This document shows positions 56,113 to 63,204 of a DNA stretch of 64,000 nt, piece by piece; the stretch's first letter is position 1, and each line of letters begins with the position of its first letter. The DNA lies in NCBI GenBank assembly GCA_050952845.1, contig JBMNLP010000001.1:682001-746000 (forward strand), given 5' to 3'. Under the pieces are notes generated by a model. That model saw nothing but the letters and a program-made list of their open reading frames with translations. It made no database searches and was not told the origin of the DNA. This DNA is from JAGVSV01 sp050952845 (GTDB lineage: Bacteria > Bacillota > Clostridia > Christensenellales > Aristaeellaceae). Position numbers and translations under genes: made by a program.

Positions 56113-57194
56113 CAGAACCCTGCTTCCTCGCTTGGCTCCTCATCCTCCCAGGGTAGCGGGACGCCCTCTGCGTCCTTGTCAGGCTTAACCTCAAAACTCT
56201 GTTGTACGGCCCCTGCCTGTTCCGCTGCCTCCGGTAGGTTCACTGGCTCTGTGTCTGGAAGCGTGACGGGTTCTGCATTGGCATTGGCTTCAACCTCGGC
56301 CTCAATCGCAATATCTGCATACTGCTGTTCTCGGTTCCTGATGTACTGGTAGGATGCGTCGATCTTGTCCGGGTCGCGCGGGATGTGCTTGCTCCCGTAG
56401 ATTTCCCGCTTCATCGTCTTTTCGAACATCTCCGGAATCCAGCCTTCAAGCACGGTTTCGACCTGCCTGCCGTTTTCCCAAACCTTCTTAGTCCCGCCCC
56501 AAAATTCAGGAGCAGCGTACTTGGGTTTGCGCTTCATCACATCGGCCTCGCTGAAAACGACCAGCTTGTTCTTGGATGGGTTCTCGTATTCGATATAACC
56601 AAACACACCGATCGGCTTTCCGCGATTGAACGGCTGCGTGACGTCCATCTCGTAGCCCTCGACCTGGTTCCTGCTGTCTTTCTTGGCGACCTTGAAATTG
56701 TCGTTCTCGTAGATAACCTCTACCGTAACGCCAACAAACGGCTCCAGCGCGTACTTGACAGCCTGGTACTTGATTCCGTTGTAACCTTCCATCAGTGTGA
56801 CCACGTACTTGTTCCGCTTCTTGTCCTGGTAGGGGATCGGGAAAAGAACGTTGTCCTCCATCATGTCAAGGCCAATCCTGGCGTAGTGTGCGAGGTCTTG
56901 CGCAAGCTGCGGCAGGTCAAGGTTTCCCCAAGTGTAGGGCAGGTTGTTGTCATACTTCCTGTCGCTGTTGTTCGCGTTCTTCCGGATGCGCTCGCCCTCG
57001 GTGATGGTGAGCATTTGGTCAATCTTGATGAAATAGTTGCGAATAAGCTGCATCTCTCGCTCTGTGAATTGGTAAGGCTTGCCGGTCTTGTTGTACTGAG
57101 CCATTACCATGTTGGTGAAGCGCTCGCTGTTGCTGAGTTTCTGGTCTTCCTGGGTGATAACTTCCTGGGTCTTTTCCTTCGCCTTGGTTGCCAT
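56112..57194 (-). CDS. recT: RecT-family single-strand annealing recombinase
   Basis: 360 residues. Typical RecT pattern: FTEREMQLIRNYFIKIDQML, YQDKKRNKYVVTLMEGYNGI, then GYEMDVTQPFNRGKPIGVFG and GTKKVWENGRQVETVLEGWI. The C-terminal ~70 residues are acidic. The ATG has AAAGGAGG upstream, which lies inside the coding region of the preceding HNH gene. No RecE-like exonuclease is recognised; the Rad50-like ATPase and MBL protein may fill that role. Confidence 0.93.
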   Translation of the reverse strand: MATKAKEKTQEVITQEDQKLSNSERFTNMVMAQYNKTGKPYQFTEREMQLIRNYFIKIDQMLTITEGERIRKNANNSDRKYDNNLPYTWGNLDLPQLAQDLAHYARIGLDMMEDNVLFPIPYQDKKRNKYVVTLMEGYNGIKYQAVKYALEPFVGVTVEVIYENDNFKVAKKDSRNQVEGYEMDVTQPFNRGKPIGVFGYIEYENPSKNKLVVFSEADVMKRKPKYAAPEFWGGTKKVWENGRQVETVLEGWIPEMFEKTMKREIYGSKHIPRDPDKIDASYQYIRNREQQYADIAIEAEVEANANAEPVTLPDTEPVNLPEAAEQAGAVQQSFEVKPDKDAEGVPLPWEDEEPSEEAGF

Positions 57195-57846
57195 TAGACT
57201 GCCTCCTTTTATTTGATGGTGTGGTTAGTGCTTCCTCGATCGTCCATCCGTACCTGTCGATTCGGCTCTCTATCGTTCGCCTGGGTATTCCAAGTTTTCT
57301 TGACCACTCTGATATGGTCATCGTCCTTCCGTCGTGAGTTATGTATCGGTTTGTGCTGGTGTTCCGGTTTTGAATTTCGGCACTTACCCACCGACAATTT
57401 TCTGGACAATAATCGCCGTCATTATCTATGCGGTCGATTGTGCAATGACCCCTCGGTGCGTTTTCGTCATAGCCGTTTGCAAGAGCCCACTCTCTAAACG
57501 CATCGTAGTTTTGCCATTCTTCGCATACTTTGATGCCTCGTGCTCCATAAACTTTGTAACTTGTTGAGTATGCTTTGGTCGTTCGGTAAATCATGTTTAT
57601 CCAAACATTGAAAAGCCTTTCTTTGCTGCCACCGTGCGTTTTACTTCTCTCAGCGGTCTTTTCTTTGTTGTAACAACCGCAGCTTTTTGTGTTGCCAATC
57701 CTTAATCTTGAACCAGCAAGAATTATTGTGTTTCCGCAATCGCACTTACAAAGCCAGATAGCTTCTCCTCTGTCGTCTGTGCCTTCTCTCGAAATTACAA
57801 CAAGCCTTGTAAATCTCCGGCCCGTTAAATCGATTAGGCGGCCCAT
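57019..57846 (-). CDS. HNH homing endonuclease with AP2-like and NUMOD-like regions
   Basis: 275 residues. Zinc-binding start LCKCDCGNTIILAG and SCGCYNKEKTAERSKTHGGS, nuclease core IYRTTKAYSTSYKVYGARGI, VCEEWQNYDAFREWALANGY, CTIDRIDNDGDYCPENCRWV, and a C-terminal NUMOD-like repeat (MTISEWSRKLGIPRRTIESR). The last ~58 residues overlap recT in another frame and are Gln/Arg/Gly-rich, unlike a domain, so the original stop may have been lost. Start overlaps the Rad50-like stop by 13 bases. A mobile intruder between two recombination genes. Confidence 0.85.
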   Translation of the reverse strand: MGRLIDLTGRRFTRLVVISREGTDDRGEAIWLCKCDCGNTIILAGSRLRIGNTKSCGCYNKEKTAERSKTHGGSKERLFNVWINMIYRTTKAYSTSYKVYGARGIKVCEEWQNYDAFREWALANGYDENAPRGHCTIDRIDNDGDYCPENCRWVSAEIQNRNTSTNRYITHDGRTMTISEWSRKLGIPRRTIESRIDRYGWTIEEALTTPSNKRRQSNGNQGEGKDPGSYHPGRPETQQQRALHQHGNGSVQQDRQALPIHRARDAAYSQLFHQD

Positions 57847-59804
57847 TTCACCGTCAACTCCTTGTCAGTACTAACCGTAAGCGCGATTGTTTGCATGCTG
57901 GTTGCAGGCATTTTGTTAAGCCTTTCCGCGCCGTCCACAAACAGGGGAAGACTGACGTCATAGTGTTTTGCCAATGTGTCAACGATTTCCACGTCAGCGG
58001 CAACTTGTGAGGCAGTATTGGCCGATCCGTAGGCTACCAGCCCGGACGGGCAGGGGATGTAGGCCTGGCAAACGTCCGCAATCCCGCCGTTGATCTGTGT
58101 CTCGAACAGCTTCCAGCGCACAGTCGGAAACTTGTCGTTGATGCTGTCTTCCAGCACCCGGCACCTGTCTTGGACAAACTGCTCCACCAGGGCTATCAGC
58201 TGCTCAATCTCACCAATACGGGACGCCGCGTTGTGCTGCTGTTTCTCAAGCTCGACAATGCGTTTCTTGGTCTCTTCCCCAGAATCACGCAAGGCGAGTA
58301 CGACGCGATATTTCTTGATCTGGGTTGTAACCTGTTCTTTTTCGTTTTCGTATTCCGTGATCTTTTCATCGGGGCTGGCATCGCTTTCTGCCTTGAGCGT
58401 TTTAATCCGGGCCAACAGCGCGTCGATTTCAGGGTTTTTGCTGTAGTCCGGCTCCTTGGGTGCGTTATTCAGCTTTTCGTACGCCGCGTCGCGCTCCGCG
58501 CTCGCGGCCTCGATCTTGGCGCCGAGTTGCTTCGCGTCGGCCCTCAGCGTATCGGCGACCTTTTCCAGCCTTGCAATTTCCTCAGCCGTCTTGATGCCTT
58601 GTTCCTTGATTTTCAGCAGGTCTTCCTTCCGGCGCTCCTCGAACATCTGCCGGGTTTTTTCAATGGCGGCCTGAACCTGTTCTTCCGGGAAGGGTCGCTC
58701 ACAGGTAGGGCAAACAGTGCCGACAGCGCTTTTCACGTCCATTGTGCGCTCGTAGGCCTCGCTGTAGTTTTTCCTCAGGTCGTCCCGCTTGTTTGTAGCT
58801 TGCTTGAGCTCCACCTCGGCAATCGTAAGCCGGTGCTCTGTGTCGGTCAGCGCGTCAGTTGCGCGCCTGTACGCTTCAGATGCATCGTTTCTGTTCCGCT
58901 CCAATGCCTGGATGTTCGCCCGATGCTCGCTTGAAACGATTCGGCGCAGCCCCACAACCTCCGCTTCCAGGTTGAAAATGAGCTCGCTGTTGTTCGCCTG
59001 CTTGCTCTGCGCTTTAGCCTGGGCAATCTTCTCCTGGATGGCCGAGAGCTCTGCCTCTGCGCTTTTTAATCCTTTCTCAGCGGCTTCTACTTCGCCGGCC
59101 TCAAAGGTAGGTAGCGCCTTGTTTGCTTCGTCTATGCGCACAGGGAATAGCTGTAGCTCGTTGTTGGTGCGCTTGCGCTGGTCGGTGAGAATCTTCCGCA
59201 GGTCTTCAACCCCTACACCGCGCTGGGCAACTTCGTCGGCCAACTGGCGGTAGGAGTCTTGCTGCAACAGGTAGCTGTCTGCGTCAATGTCAGTCATCGT
59301 CAGCAGATGCTCCCGGCGCTTTTTCCAGTCCAGGGCATTAAATGCCGAAAGGCTGCCAATCAGCCTGAATGCTTCCTCGCTCACAATCTCCGAAATGCGC
59401 GACCGGAAATCCGTCAGCTTGGTTTCGACCTCGTTAATCCAGTAGGTGGATACGTTGCCCTGGAAAACGGAATCAGTTGAGCCGCGCTTCTTTACCCAGT
59501 TTTCACGCTGCGTCCTTCGCAGGTTGAACGGCATCGTGTCCAGCCTGCAGTAAAGTTCAACCGTCGTGTCGAGATTGTGGATTTCATTGCCGTCTTCGTC
59601 TCTCGGCTTTTCCTGGAAGTCCGCTGTGCCTGGTGCGTTGCCCTGGCTATCTTTGTTAAACAGCACCCACGCGAATGCGTCCGCTATGGAGGACTTGCCT
59701 GTTCCATTGGCTCCGCTGATCTTGGTGACGTGTCCGAAGTCAATCTCAAGGTCACGGATTCCCTTGAAATTGGAGATGACCATTTTTTCTAAAGTAAGCC
59801 TCAT
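57834..59804 (-). CDS. Rad50/SMC-like AAA ATPase
   Basis: 656 residues. Walker A SGANGTGKSSIADAF near residue 33-41; long coiled coils; a zinc-hook CPTCERPF near residue 366; and C-terminal LPLFVDGAERLNKMPATSMQ, the ABC ATPase Walker B/D-loop region. Probably works with an end-processing nuclease before RecT annealing. Confidence 0.92.
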   Translation of the reverse strand: MRLTLEKMVISNFKGIRDLEIDFGHVTKISGANGTGKSSIADAFAWVLFNKDSQGNAPGTADFQEKPRDEDGNEIHNLDTTVELYCRLDTMPFNLRRTQRENWVKKRGSTDSVFQGNVSTYWINEVETKLTDFRSRISEIVSEEAFRLIGSLSAFNALDWKKRREHLLTMTDIDADSYLLQQDSYRQLADEVAQRGVGVEDLRKILTDQRKRTNNELQLFPVRIDEANKALPTFEAGEVEAAEKGLKSAEAELSAIQEKIAQAKAQSKQANNSELIFNLEAEVVGLRRIVSSEHRANIQALERNRNDASEAYRRATDALTDTEHRLTIAEVELKQATNKRDDLRKNYSEAYERTMDVKSAVGTVCPTCERPFPEEQVQAAIEKTRQMFEERRKEDLLKIKEQGIKTAEEIARLEKVADTLRADAKQLGAKIEAASAERDAAYEKLNNAPKEPDYSKNPEIDALLARIKTLKAESDASPDEKITEYENEKEQVTTQIKKYRVVLALRDSGEETKKRIVELEKQQHNAASRIGEIEQLIALVEQFVQDRCRVLEDSINDKFPTVRWKLFETQINGGIADVCQAYIPCPSGLVAYGSANTASQVAADVEIVDTLAKHYDVSLPLFVDGAERLNKMPATSMQTIALTVSTDKELTVKWAA

Positions 59805-59825
59805 TTTTTGTTCCCCCTCTTGGTT

Positions 59826-60182
59826 TTAATGCAGTATCAGCCTGGTGATCAGCTCGCTCGCGAACACCATCGCGAACACCAGAATTGCCAGGACAGCAAA
59901 AGCCTTTACATCATCCCAGCGTTTCTTGCGCTGCATCTCGCGCTGATGGGCTTGCACCGCATCCCTGTAGTTGGCTTTATATGCGTTGAGTTCGTTTTGC
60001 ACCTGGTTGTACTGCGCTGTGAGGTAGGCATTTTCCGCCTGCCACTCTTCTGAGCGCTGCAGTACGGCTTTTACGTCGTTGGCAAGGTCTTCTTGTACCA
60101 AGCCCTGCATGATCGCTTTCTGGAGGCGCTGCTCTCCGGTTCCGCGCATCATGACGACAGTCGCTCTTTGCGTCTGTTCCAT
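59826..60182 (-). CDS. Coiled-coil protein with C-terminal membrane helix
   Basis: 118 residues from ATG 60182 after AAGGAGGAA. A helical, coiled-coil body ends in AFAVLAILVFAMVFASELIT, a tail anchor. Tail-anchored early proteins may act in superinfection exclusion or in tethering replication; function not shown by sequence. Confidence 0.65.
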   Translation of the reverse strand: MEQTQRATVVMMRGTGEQRLQKAIMQGLVQEDLANDVKAVLQRSEEWQAENAYLTAQYNQVQNELNAYKANYRDAVQAHQREMQRKKRWDDVKAFAVLAILVFAMVFASELITRLILH

Positions 60183-60379
60183 TAGTTCCTCCTTATGTTT
60201 GTTTGTTCTTGGCACCAATCCTCGAATATCGCAATCTCTACCCGCAGGGTGTTTCCCTGTCTGAACAGTTGCCCTCGTTCCTCGAACATGTGCATGATCT
60301 GTATGGCTTTGCTCCGGCTGATGGCGAGGATGGTTTCAATGTCTCTGGTGCTGTAATAGCGTCTCTTTGGTGCAGGCAT
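60182..60379 (-). CDS. Small helix-turn-helix protein, excisionase-like
   Basis: 65 residues. YYSTRDIETILAISRSKAIQ is a MerR/excisionase-type winged helix, followed by RQGNTLRVEIAIFEDWCQEQ. Could direct excision or regulate early genes; note it is 3 kb from the integrase. Confidence 0.75.
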   Translation of the reverse strand: MPAPKRRYYSTRDIETILAISRSKAIQIMHMFEERGQLFRQGNTLRVEIAIFEDWCQEQTNIRRN

Positions 60380-60389
60380 TTTTGCCTCC

Positions 60390-60839
60390 TCATTCCGCCC
60401 GCTGTTGTTCCAGTAGGCTCTTTACTCGCTGCGCGCTTTGAATCATTTCGGTGACCTCGTGTTTCAATTTTCTGGAAAGCTCGCAGCAGTCGATCTCCCC
60501 ATCCGCTGCGTCTTTTAATGTTTTTCTTTCCAGCTCCACCACATCATCAATTTCCGCAAACATCGACATAAGAGCTCCGGTCAGTGGGTAAGCCTTTGTC
60601 TCCGGGTGCATCCTCCCGTAGCTTGTCGGAAACTCGGTACGCATCCACGTTGTCCAGCGGTCAACATCTCCCAGCGCCTCGCAAATCTCGAACATCACAT
60701 CAGGGCTTGGTTTTAGCTTCCCACTCTCGTATCGGTAAATCGTCGTCGTATCGCAGGAAATGCGTTCCGCGAGGTCGGCAGCCGATATTCCTTGCGCTTC
60801 GCGCCATTTCTTCAGGTCTGACCCTGCAAATACCGCCAT
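60390..60839 (-). CDS. XRE-family regulator
   Basis: 149 residues. N-terminal helix-turn-helix LKKWREAQGISAADLAERIS, CDTTTIYRYESGKLKPSPDV; C-terminal ~85 residues are helical without a recognised domain. Part of the early leftward unit. Confidence 0.85.
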   Translation of the reverse strand: MAVFAGSDLKKWREAQGISAADLAERISCDTTTIYRYESGKLKPSPDVMFEICEALGDVDRWTTWMRTEFPTSYGRMHPETKAYPLTGALMSMFAEIDDVVELERKTLKDAADGEIDCCELSRKLKHEVTEMIQSAQRVKSLLEQQRAE

Positions 60840-60876
60840 TTCCTTGTCCTCACTTGGTTGTTATTCTTTGGTTGAA

Positions 60877-61389
60877 TCAAAGTGCTTGTTGTGCTTGTGC
60901 CTTCTTGGAAGGGGTGATCGCTTGATAGATTCTTTTGTGCTTGTCGAGTTGGAGCTCGATGTACCGTTGCATTGTTGCCCTGTACATTTCCCGCAACCAC
61001 TCTGTTACGTTCTTGTAGCCCAGCCCGGCAATCGCTTGAAGGAGTGCTTCTTTTTCTTCTCGCAACATCCAAACCCGGATGCGCTCCTGCCCCTCTTTAT
61101 CAGTGGGTCTCGTTGTCTCGGGCTTCTGGAAACCCTCAACCTCAAATTCGGAATCCGCCTCGCCTCCTCCGACCGAAAGCAGATCCAAGTCTCGCTCCCT
61201 GTACAAGTCCGTCGGTGTGCAGCCGAGCAACTCGCACATTTGCTCAAGGCTGTCTCTCGTCGGGAGCACTCGCCCTTGCTCGATAAAGCTCATTGCGACC
61301 TTGCTCTGGACGTCCGGGAGCTTTTCGGCAAGCGCCGTCGCGCTGATGTCAGCCTCCGCTCGCATTACCTTGATCCGGTTCTTGACCAT
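60877..61389 (-). CDS. XRE-family regulator with C-terminal helical domain
   Basis: 170 residues. Helix-turn-helix NRIKVMRAEADISATALAEK and LPDVQSKVAMSFIEQGRVLP; residues ~100-170 include IRVWMLREEKEALLQAIAGL, reminiscent of a ribbon-helix-helix-like or oligomerisation segment. ATG after GAAGGAGGGAG. Confidence 0.8.
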   Translation of the reverse strand: MVKNRIKVMRAEADISATALAEKLPDVQSKVAMSFIEQGRVLPTRDSLEQMCELLGCTPTDLYRERDLDLLSVGGGEADSEFEVEGFQKPETTRPTDKEGQERIRVWMLREEKEALLQAIAGLGYKNVTEWLREMYRATMQRYIELQLDKHKRIYQAITPSKKAQAQQAL

Positions 61390-61404
61390 GCTTCACTCCC
61401 TCCT

Positions 61405-61623
61405 TCATGGAATTTGTCGTTCGCGCAGAAAGTTCTTGGCATCAATCCCGAGGAAGTTGCAAATCTTCAACCCTGTGTCAACACGGGGCATGTAAACCCC
61501 TTTTTCGATCCGGTTGTAGTAGGCCGTCGTAATTCCAGAGGCCTGCGCAACACTTTCCTGAGTGACGCCTTTCTGCTTCCGCGCCTTCTCCAGCCAGGTT
61601 CTGTCGTAAACCGTTGTGCGCAC
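61405..61623 (-). CDS. Cro-like XRE regulator
   Basis: 72 residues from a GTG at 61623 (AAAGGAG six bases upstream). The whole protein is one helix-turn-helix domain: WLEKARKQKGVTQESVAQAS, GITTAYYNRIEKGVYMPRVD. First gene of the early operon, opposite the CI-like repressor, the position of Cro. Confidence 0.88.
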   Translation of the reverse strand: MRTTVYDRTWLEKARKQKGVTQESVAQASGITTAYYNRIEKGVYMPRVDTGLKICNFLGIDAKNFLRERQIP

Positions 61624-61652
61624 TGTTCTCTCCTTTCTGCCGTTAAGCATTG

Positions 61653-61678
61653 AGCATATGCGATAAATGTGATATGCT
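61653..61678. promoter_or_regulatory. Inverted repeat in the early leader
   Basis: AGCATAT (61653-61659) and ATATGCT (61672-61678), 12-base spacer, 30 bases before the Cro-like start. A further direct repeat GTACGAA lies at 61709-61715 and 61730-61736, 21 bases apart. Both are candidate operators for the switch. Confidence 0.45.
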
Positions 61679-61798
61679 GGGACGGGTTAGCGTTTTGTCG
61701 CTGCTCTCGTACGAAGTAACGGCTCGTCGGTACGAAATCCCGTATCAACAGGGCAATCGTAAATCCGTATTTATGCGGAATATCGAACCCTACCACCT

Positions 61799-61826
61799 AT
61801 TATATTCGCGTTTTCGTTATTGTCAA
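61799..61826 (-). promoter_or_regulatory. Early leftward promoter (PR-like)
   Basis: Perfect consensus on the minus strand: TTGACA (61826-61821), 16 bases, TATAAT (61804-61799). Drives the Cro-like gene and the whole early unit. Its -35 element overlaps that of the divergent repressor promoter. Confidence 0.85.
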
Positions 61827-61847
61827 TACTTAATTCCGTTTTATTGC
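61820..61847 (+). promoter_or_regulatory. Probable repressor promoter (PRM-like)
   Basis: TTGTCA (61820-61825), 16 bases, TATTGC (61842-61847): a weak rightward promoter whose -35 coincides with the leftward one, followed by GGAGG (61858-61862) for the repressor gene. Confidence 0.5.
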
Positions 61848-61870
61848 TAAAAATTTTGGAGGCTTGAAAA

Positions 61871-62251
61871 ATGACCATCATAAACCGTCTTGAAAAGGCT
61901 TTGCTTGATAGGAATCTCTATAAAAAAGCCGCAGCCCAATATATCGGTGTTCCTCCGACCACTTTTCAAACCTGGATTTCACGCGGCACCGACCTTCCGG
62001 CGCAATACGTGGTTCCGCTGTGTAATTTTCTCGAAGTGTCGCCAATCTGGCTCCTAACCGGCCAAGAGGTTGTTCAGGAGCAAATACCGGATGACATGCA
62101 CCGCCTCAGTGATGATGAGTGGTTCCTGGTAAAAACATTCCGGGAGCTTGACCGGGCCGGTAAGATCGTGGTCTCAAACAAGGCAATCGAAGAAAGCCGC
62201 CGATCCGGCGCTGAGCAGGGGAAGGGGGAAGCTAACGAAAGCGCAGGATGA
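61871..62251 (+). CDS. CI-like phage repressor
   Basis: 126 residues. Helix-turn-helix INRLEKALLDRNLYKKAAAQ, YIGVPPTTFQTWISRGTDLP and NFLEVSPIWLLTGQE, the Phage_CI_repr-type DNA-binding domain. There is no LexA-like peptidase domain, so induction is not by self-cleavage. A short helical C-terminus (LSDDEWFLVKTFRELDRAGK) may mediate dimerisation. Sole rightward gene at the switch. Confidence 0.88.
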   Translation: MTIINRLEKALLDRNLYKKAAAQYIGVPPTTFQTWISRGTDLPAQYVVPLCNFLEVSPIWLLTGQEVVQEQIPDDMHRLSDDEWFLVKTFRELDRAGKIVVSNKAIEESRRSGAEQGKGEANESAG

Positions 62252-62321
62252 AGCCGCTAAGGTATGGGGGCGCTGCCTTGTACTCATCCGCGATGACGGC
62301 CCATTGTAGTTGCTCCCTCCT

Positions 62322-62337
62322 CGCGCGCGTGCGCGCG
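62322..62337. other. Alternating CG/GT tract next to an AT tract
   Basis: Sixteen bases of strictly alternating pyrimidine-purine (CGCGCGCGTGCGCGCG) followed by TCTATATATA. Such a pair may form Z-DNA or ease unwinding. The 62252-62722 interval has no gene. Confidence 0.4.
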
Positions 62338-62416
62338 TCTATATATACCTAAATACCTTACTCATTTATAGTTTCTATATATTCTACCAGTAGTAGTGCT
62401 ATAGGTACGGTATGTG

Positions 62417-62477
62417 GGTTACGCGCGGTAACGCGACGGTTACGGAGGGGTTACTAACCGAATAATAACCGGTTATT
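62417..62477. repeat. GGTWACG repeats (upstream cluster) and AATAACCGGTTATT palindrome
   Basis: GGTTACG at 62417-62423, GGTAACG at 62427-62433, GGTTACG at 62438-62444 and GGTTACT at 62449-62455, spaced 10-11 bases, then the perfect 14-bp palindrome at 62464-62477. Confidence 0.6.
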
Positions 62478-62568
62478 GTCTTTTCTGGTTGCTTTATTTC
62501 CGTATTATATATTTTTGTTGTATTTTCCCCCTGTTTTTTGGTTTTAGTGTGGTTTTGTTGGTCGCCTC

Positions 62569-62629
62569 TTGCCCTCTTTTGGTAGACTTTTTCGCTCTTT
62601 TTCAGGCTTGATTTTTGCCCTCTTTGGTA
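62569..62629 (+). repeat. Direct repeat TTGCCCTCTTT(T)GGTA
   Basis: Copies at 62569-62584 and 62615-62629 differ by a single T. They lie in the T-rich leader before the secreted-protein gene and near the integrase; possible integrase or excisionase arm sites. Confidence 0.4.
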
Positions 62630-62707
62630 ACGTTTGGTTACGTAACGGTTACGTTACCGAGCGTTACCAAACATAACCGGTTACGTTACGGTAACGATAT
62701 GGTAACG
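62626..62707. repeat. Helically phased GGTWACG/CGTWACC array (main cluster)
   Basis: Ten copies of the degenerate 7-mer in 82 bases, with starts at 62626, 62636, 62641, 62647, 62652, 62662, 62679, 62684, 62690 and 62701 on either strand; the palindrome GTTACGTAAC is at 62637-62646. The last copy abuts the AAAGGAG site of the next gene. Likely a cooperative protein-binding site. Confidence 0.65.
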
Positions 62708-62722
62708 AAAGGAGATTGTTTT

Positions 62723-63199
62723 ATGCGTAAGTTCCTGGTTCCCCTGGTGTTCTTTCTTGTTGCTCTGGTAGCCCTTGGTGCTGCCGCCTCTGCGCTTACT
62801 CCCGGCAATTACGTTGTCGGTGACGATCTTCCTGCCGGCTGGTACTCACTGGCTGTCGGTGAATCCTCTCTGTCTTCCCTCTATCTTCCCTCCGGTTGTA
62901 GCGTTACCGTCGCCGAAGGAATGCTGTTGCAGCAGGTGGAGGTAAAAGGCTTTACTCTCGAGGCCGGTATTTACACCGTCGGCACTCAGGTTCCTCCCGG
63001 CCTTTATTCCATTGAGGCAATGCCTGATAATTTCGCAAATTATAGGATAAAGGATGATAGCGGAAAGAGCGTTCTTGGTGGTGTTGTTGATTTTGAAAGA
63101 AACGGAAGAATAGGGAGCATCCAGCTCTTGGATGGCTTCACTGTCGAATTTGATCGTAAGGTTCGTTTCGGGCCTGCTTCCGGCTTGCAGTATGAGTGA
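62723..63199 (+). CDS. Secreted protein with DxPAGWY motif, paralogue of the left-end gene
   Basis: 158 residues from ATG 62723, with AAAGGAG upstream. A signal peptide (KFLVPLVFFLVALVALGAAA) precedes NYVVGDDLPAGWYSLAVGES, LSSLYLPSGCSVTVAEGMLL, which matches the protein at 5202 in order and spacing; a second half-repeat (AGIYTVGTQVPPGLYSIEAM) suggests an internal duplication. It is immediately upstream of the integrase, in the same orientation, and is a probable lysogenic conversion gene exported from the host cell. Confidence 0.78.
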   Translation: MRKFLVPLVFFLVALVALGAAASALTPGNYVVGDDLPAGWYSLAVGESSLSSLYLPSGCSVTVAEGMLLQQVEVKGFTLEAGIYTVGTQVPPGLYSIEAMPDNFANYRIKDDSGKSVLGGVVDFERNGRIGSIQLLDGFTVEFDRKVRFGPASGLQYE

Positions 63200-63204
63200 T
63201 GTAA

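Noticed and set aside
56385..57197. A 270-codon plus-strand frame opposite recT
   Set aside because: RecT is well supported; this frame shows no recognisable domain and no start signals.
62417..62707. CRISPR array
   Set aside because: The repeats are 7 bases with 3-4 base gaps and mixed orientation; there are no unique spacers and no cas genes.
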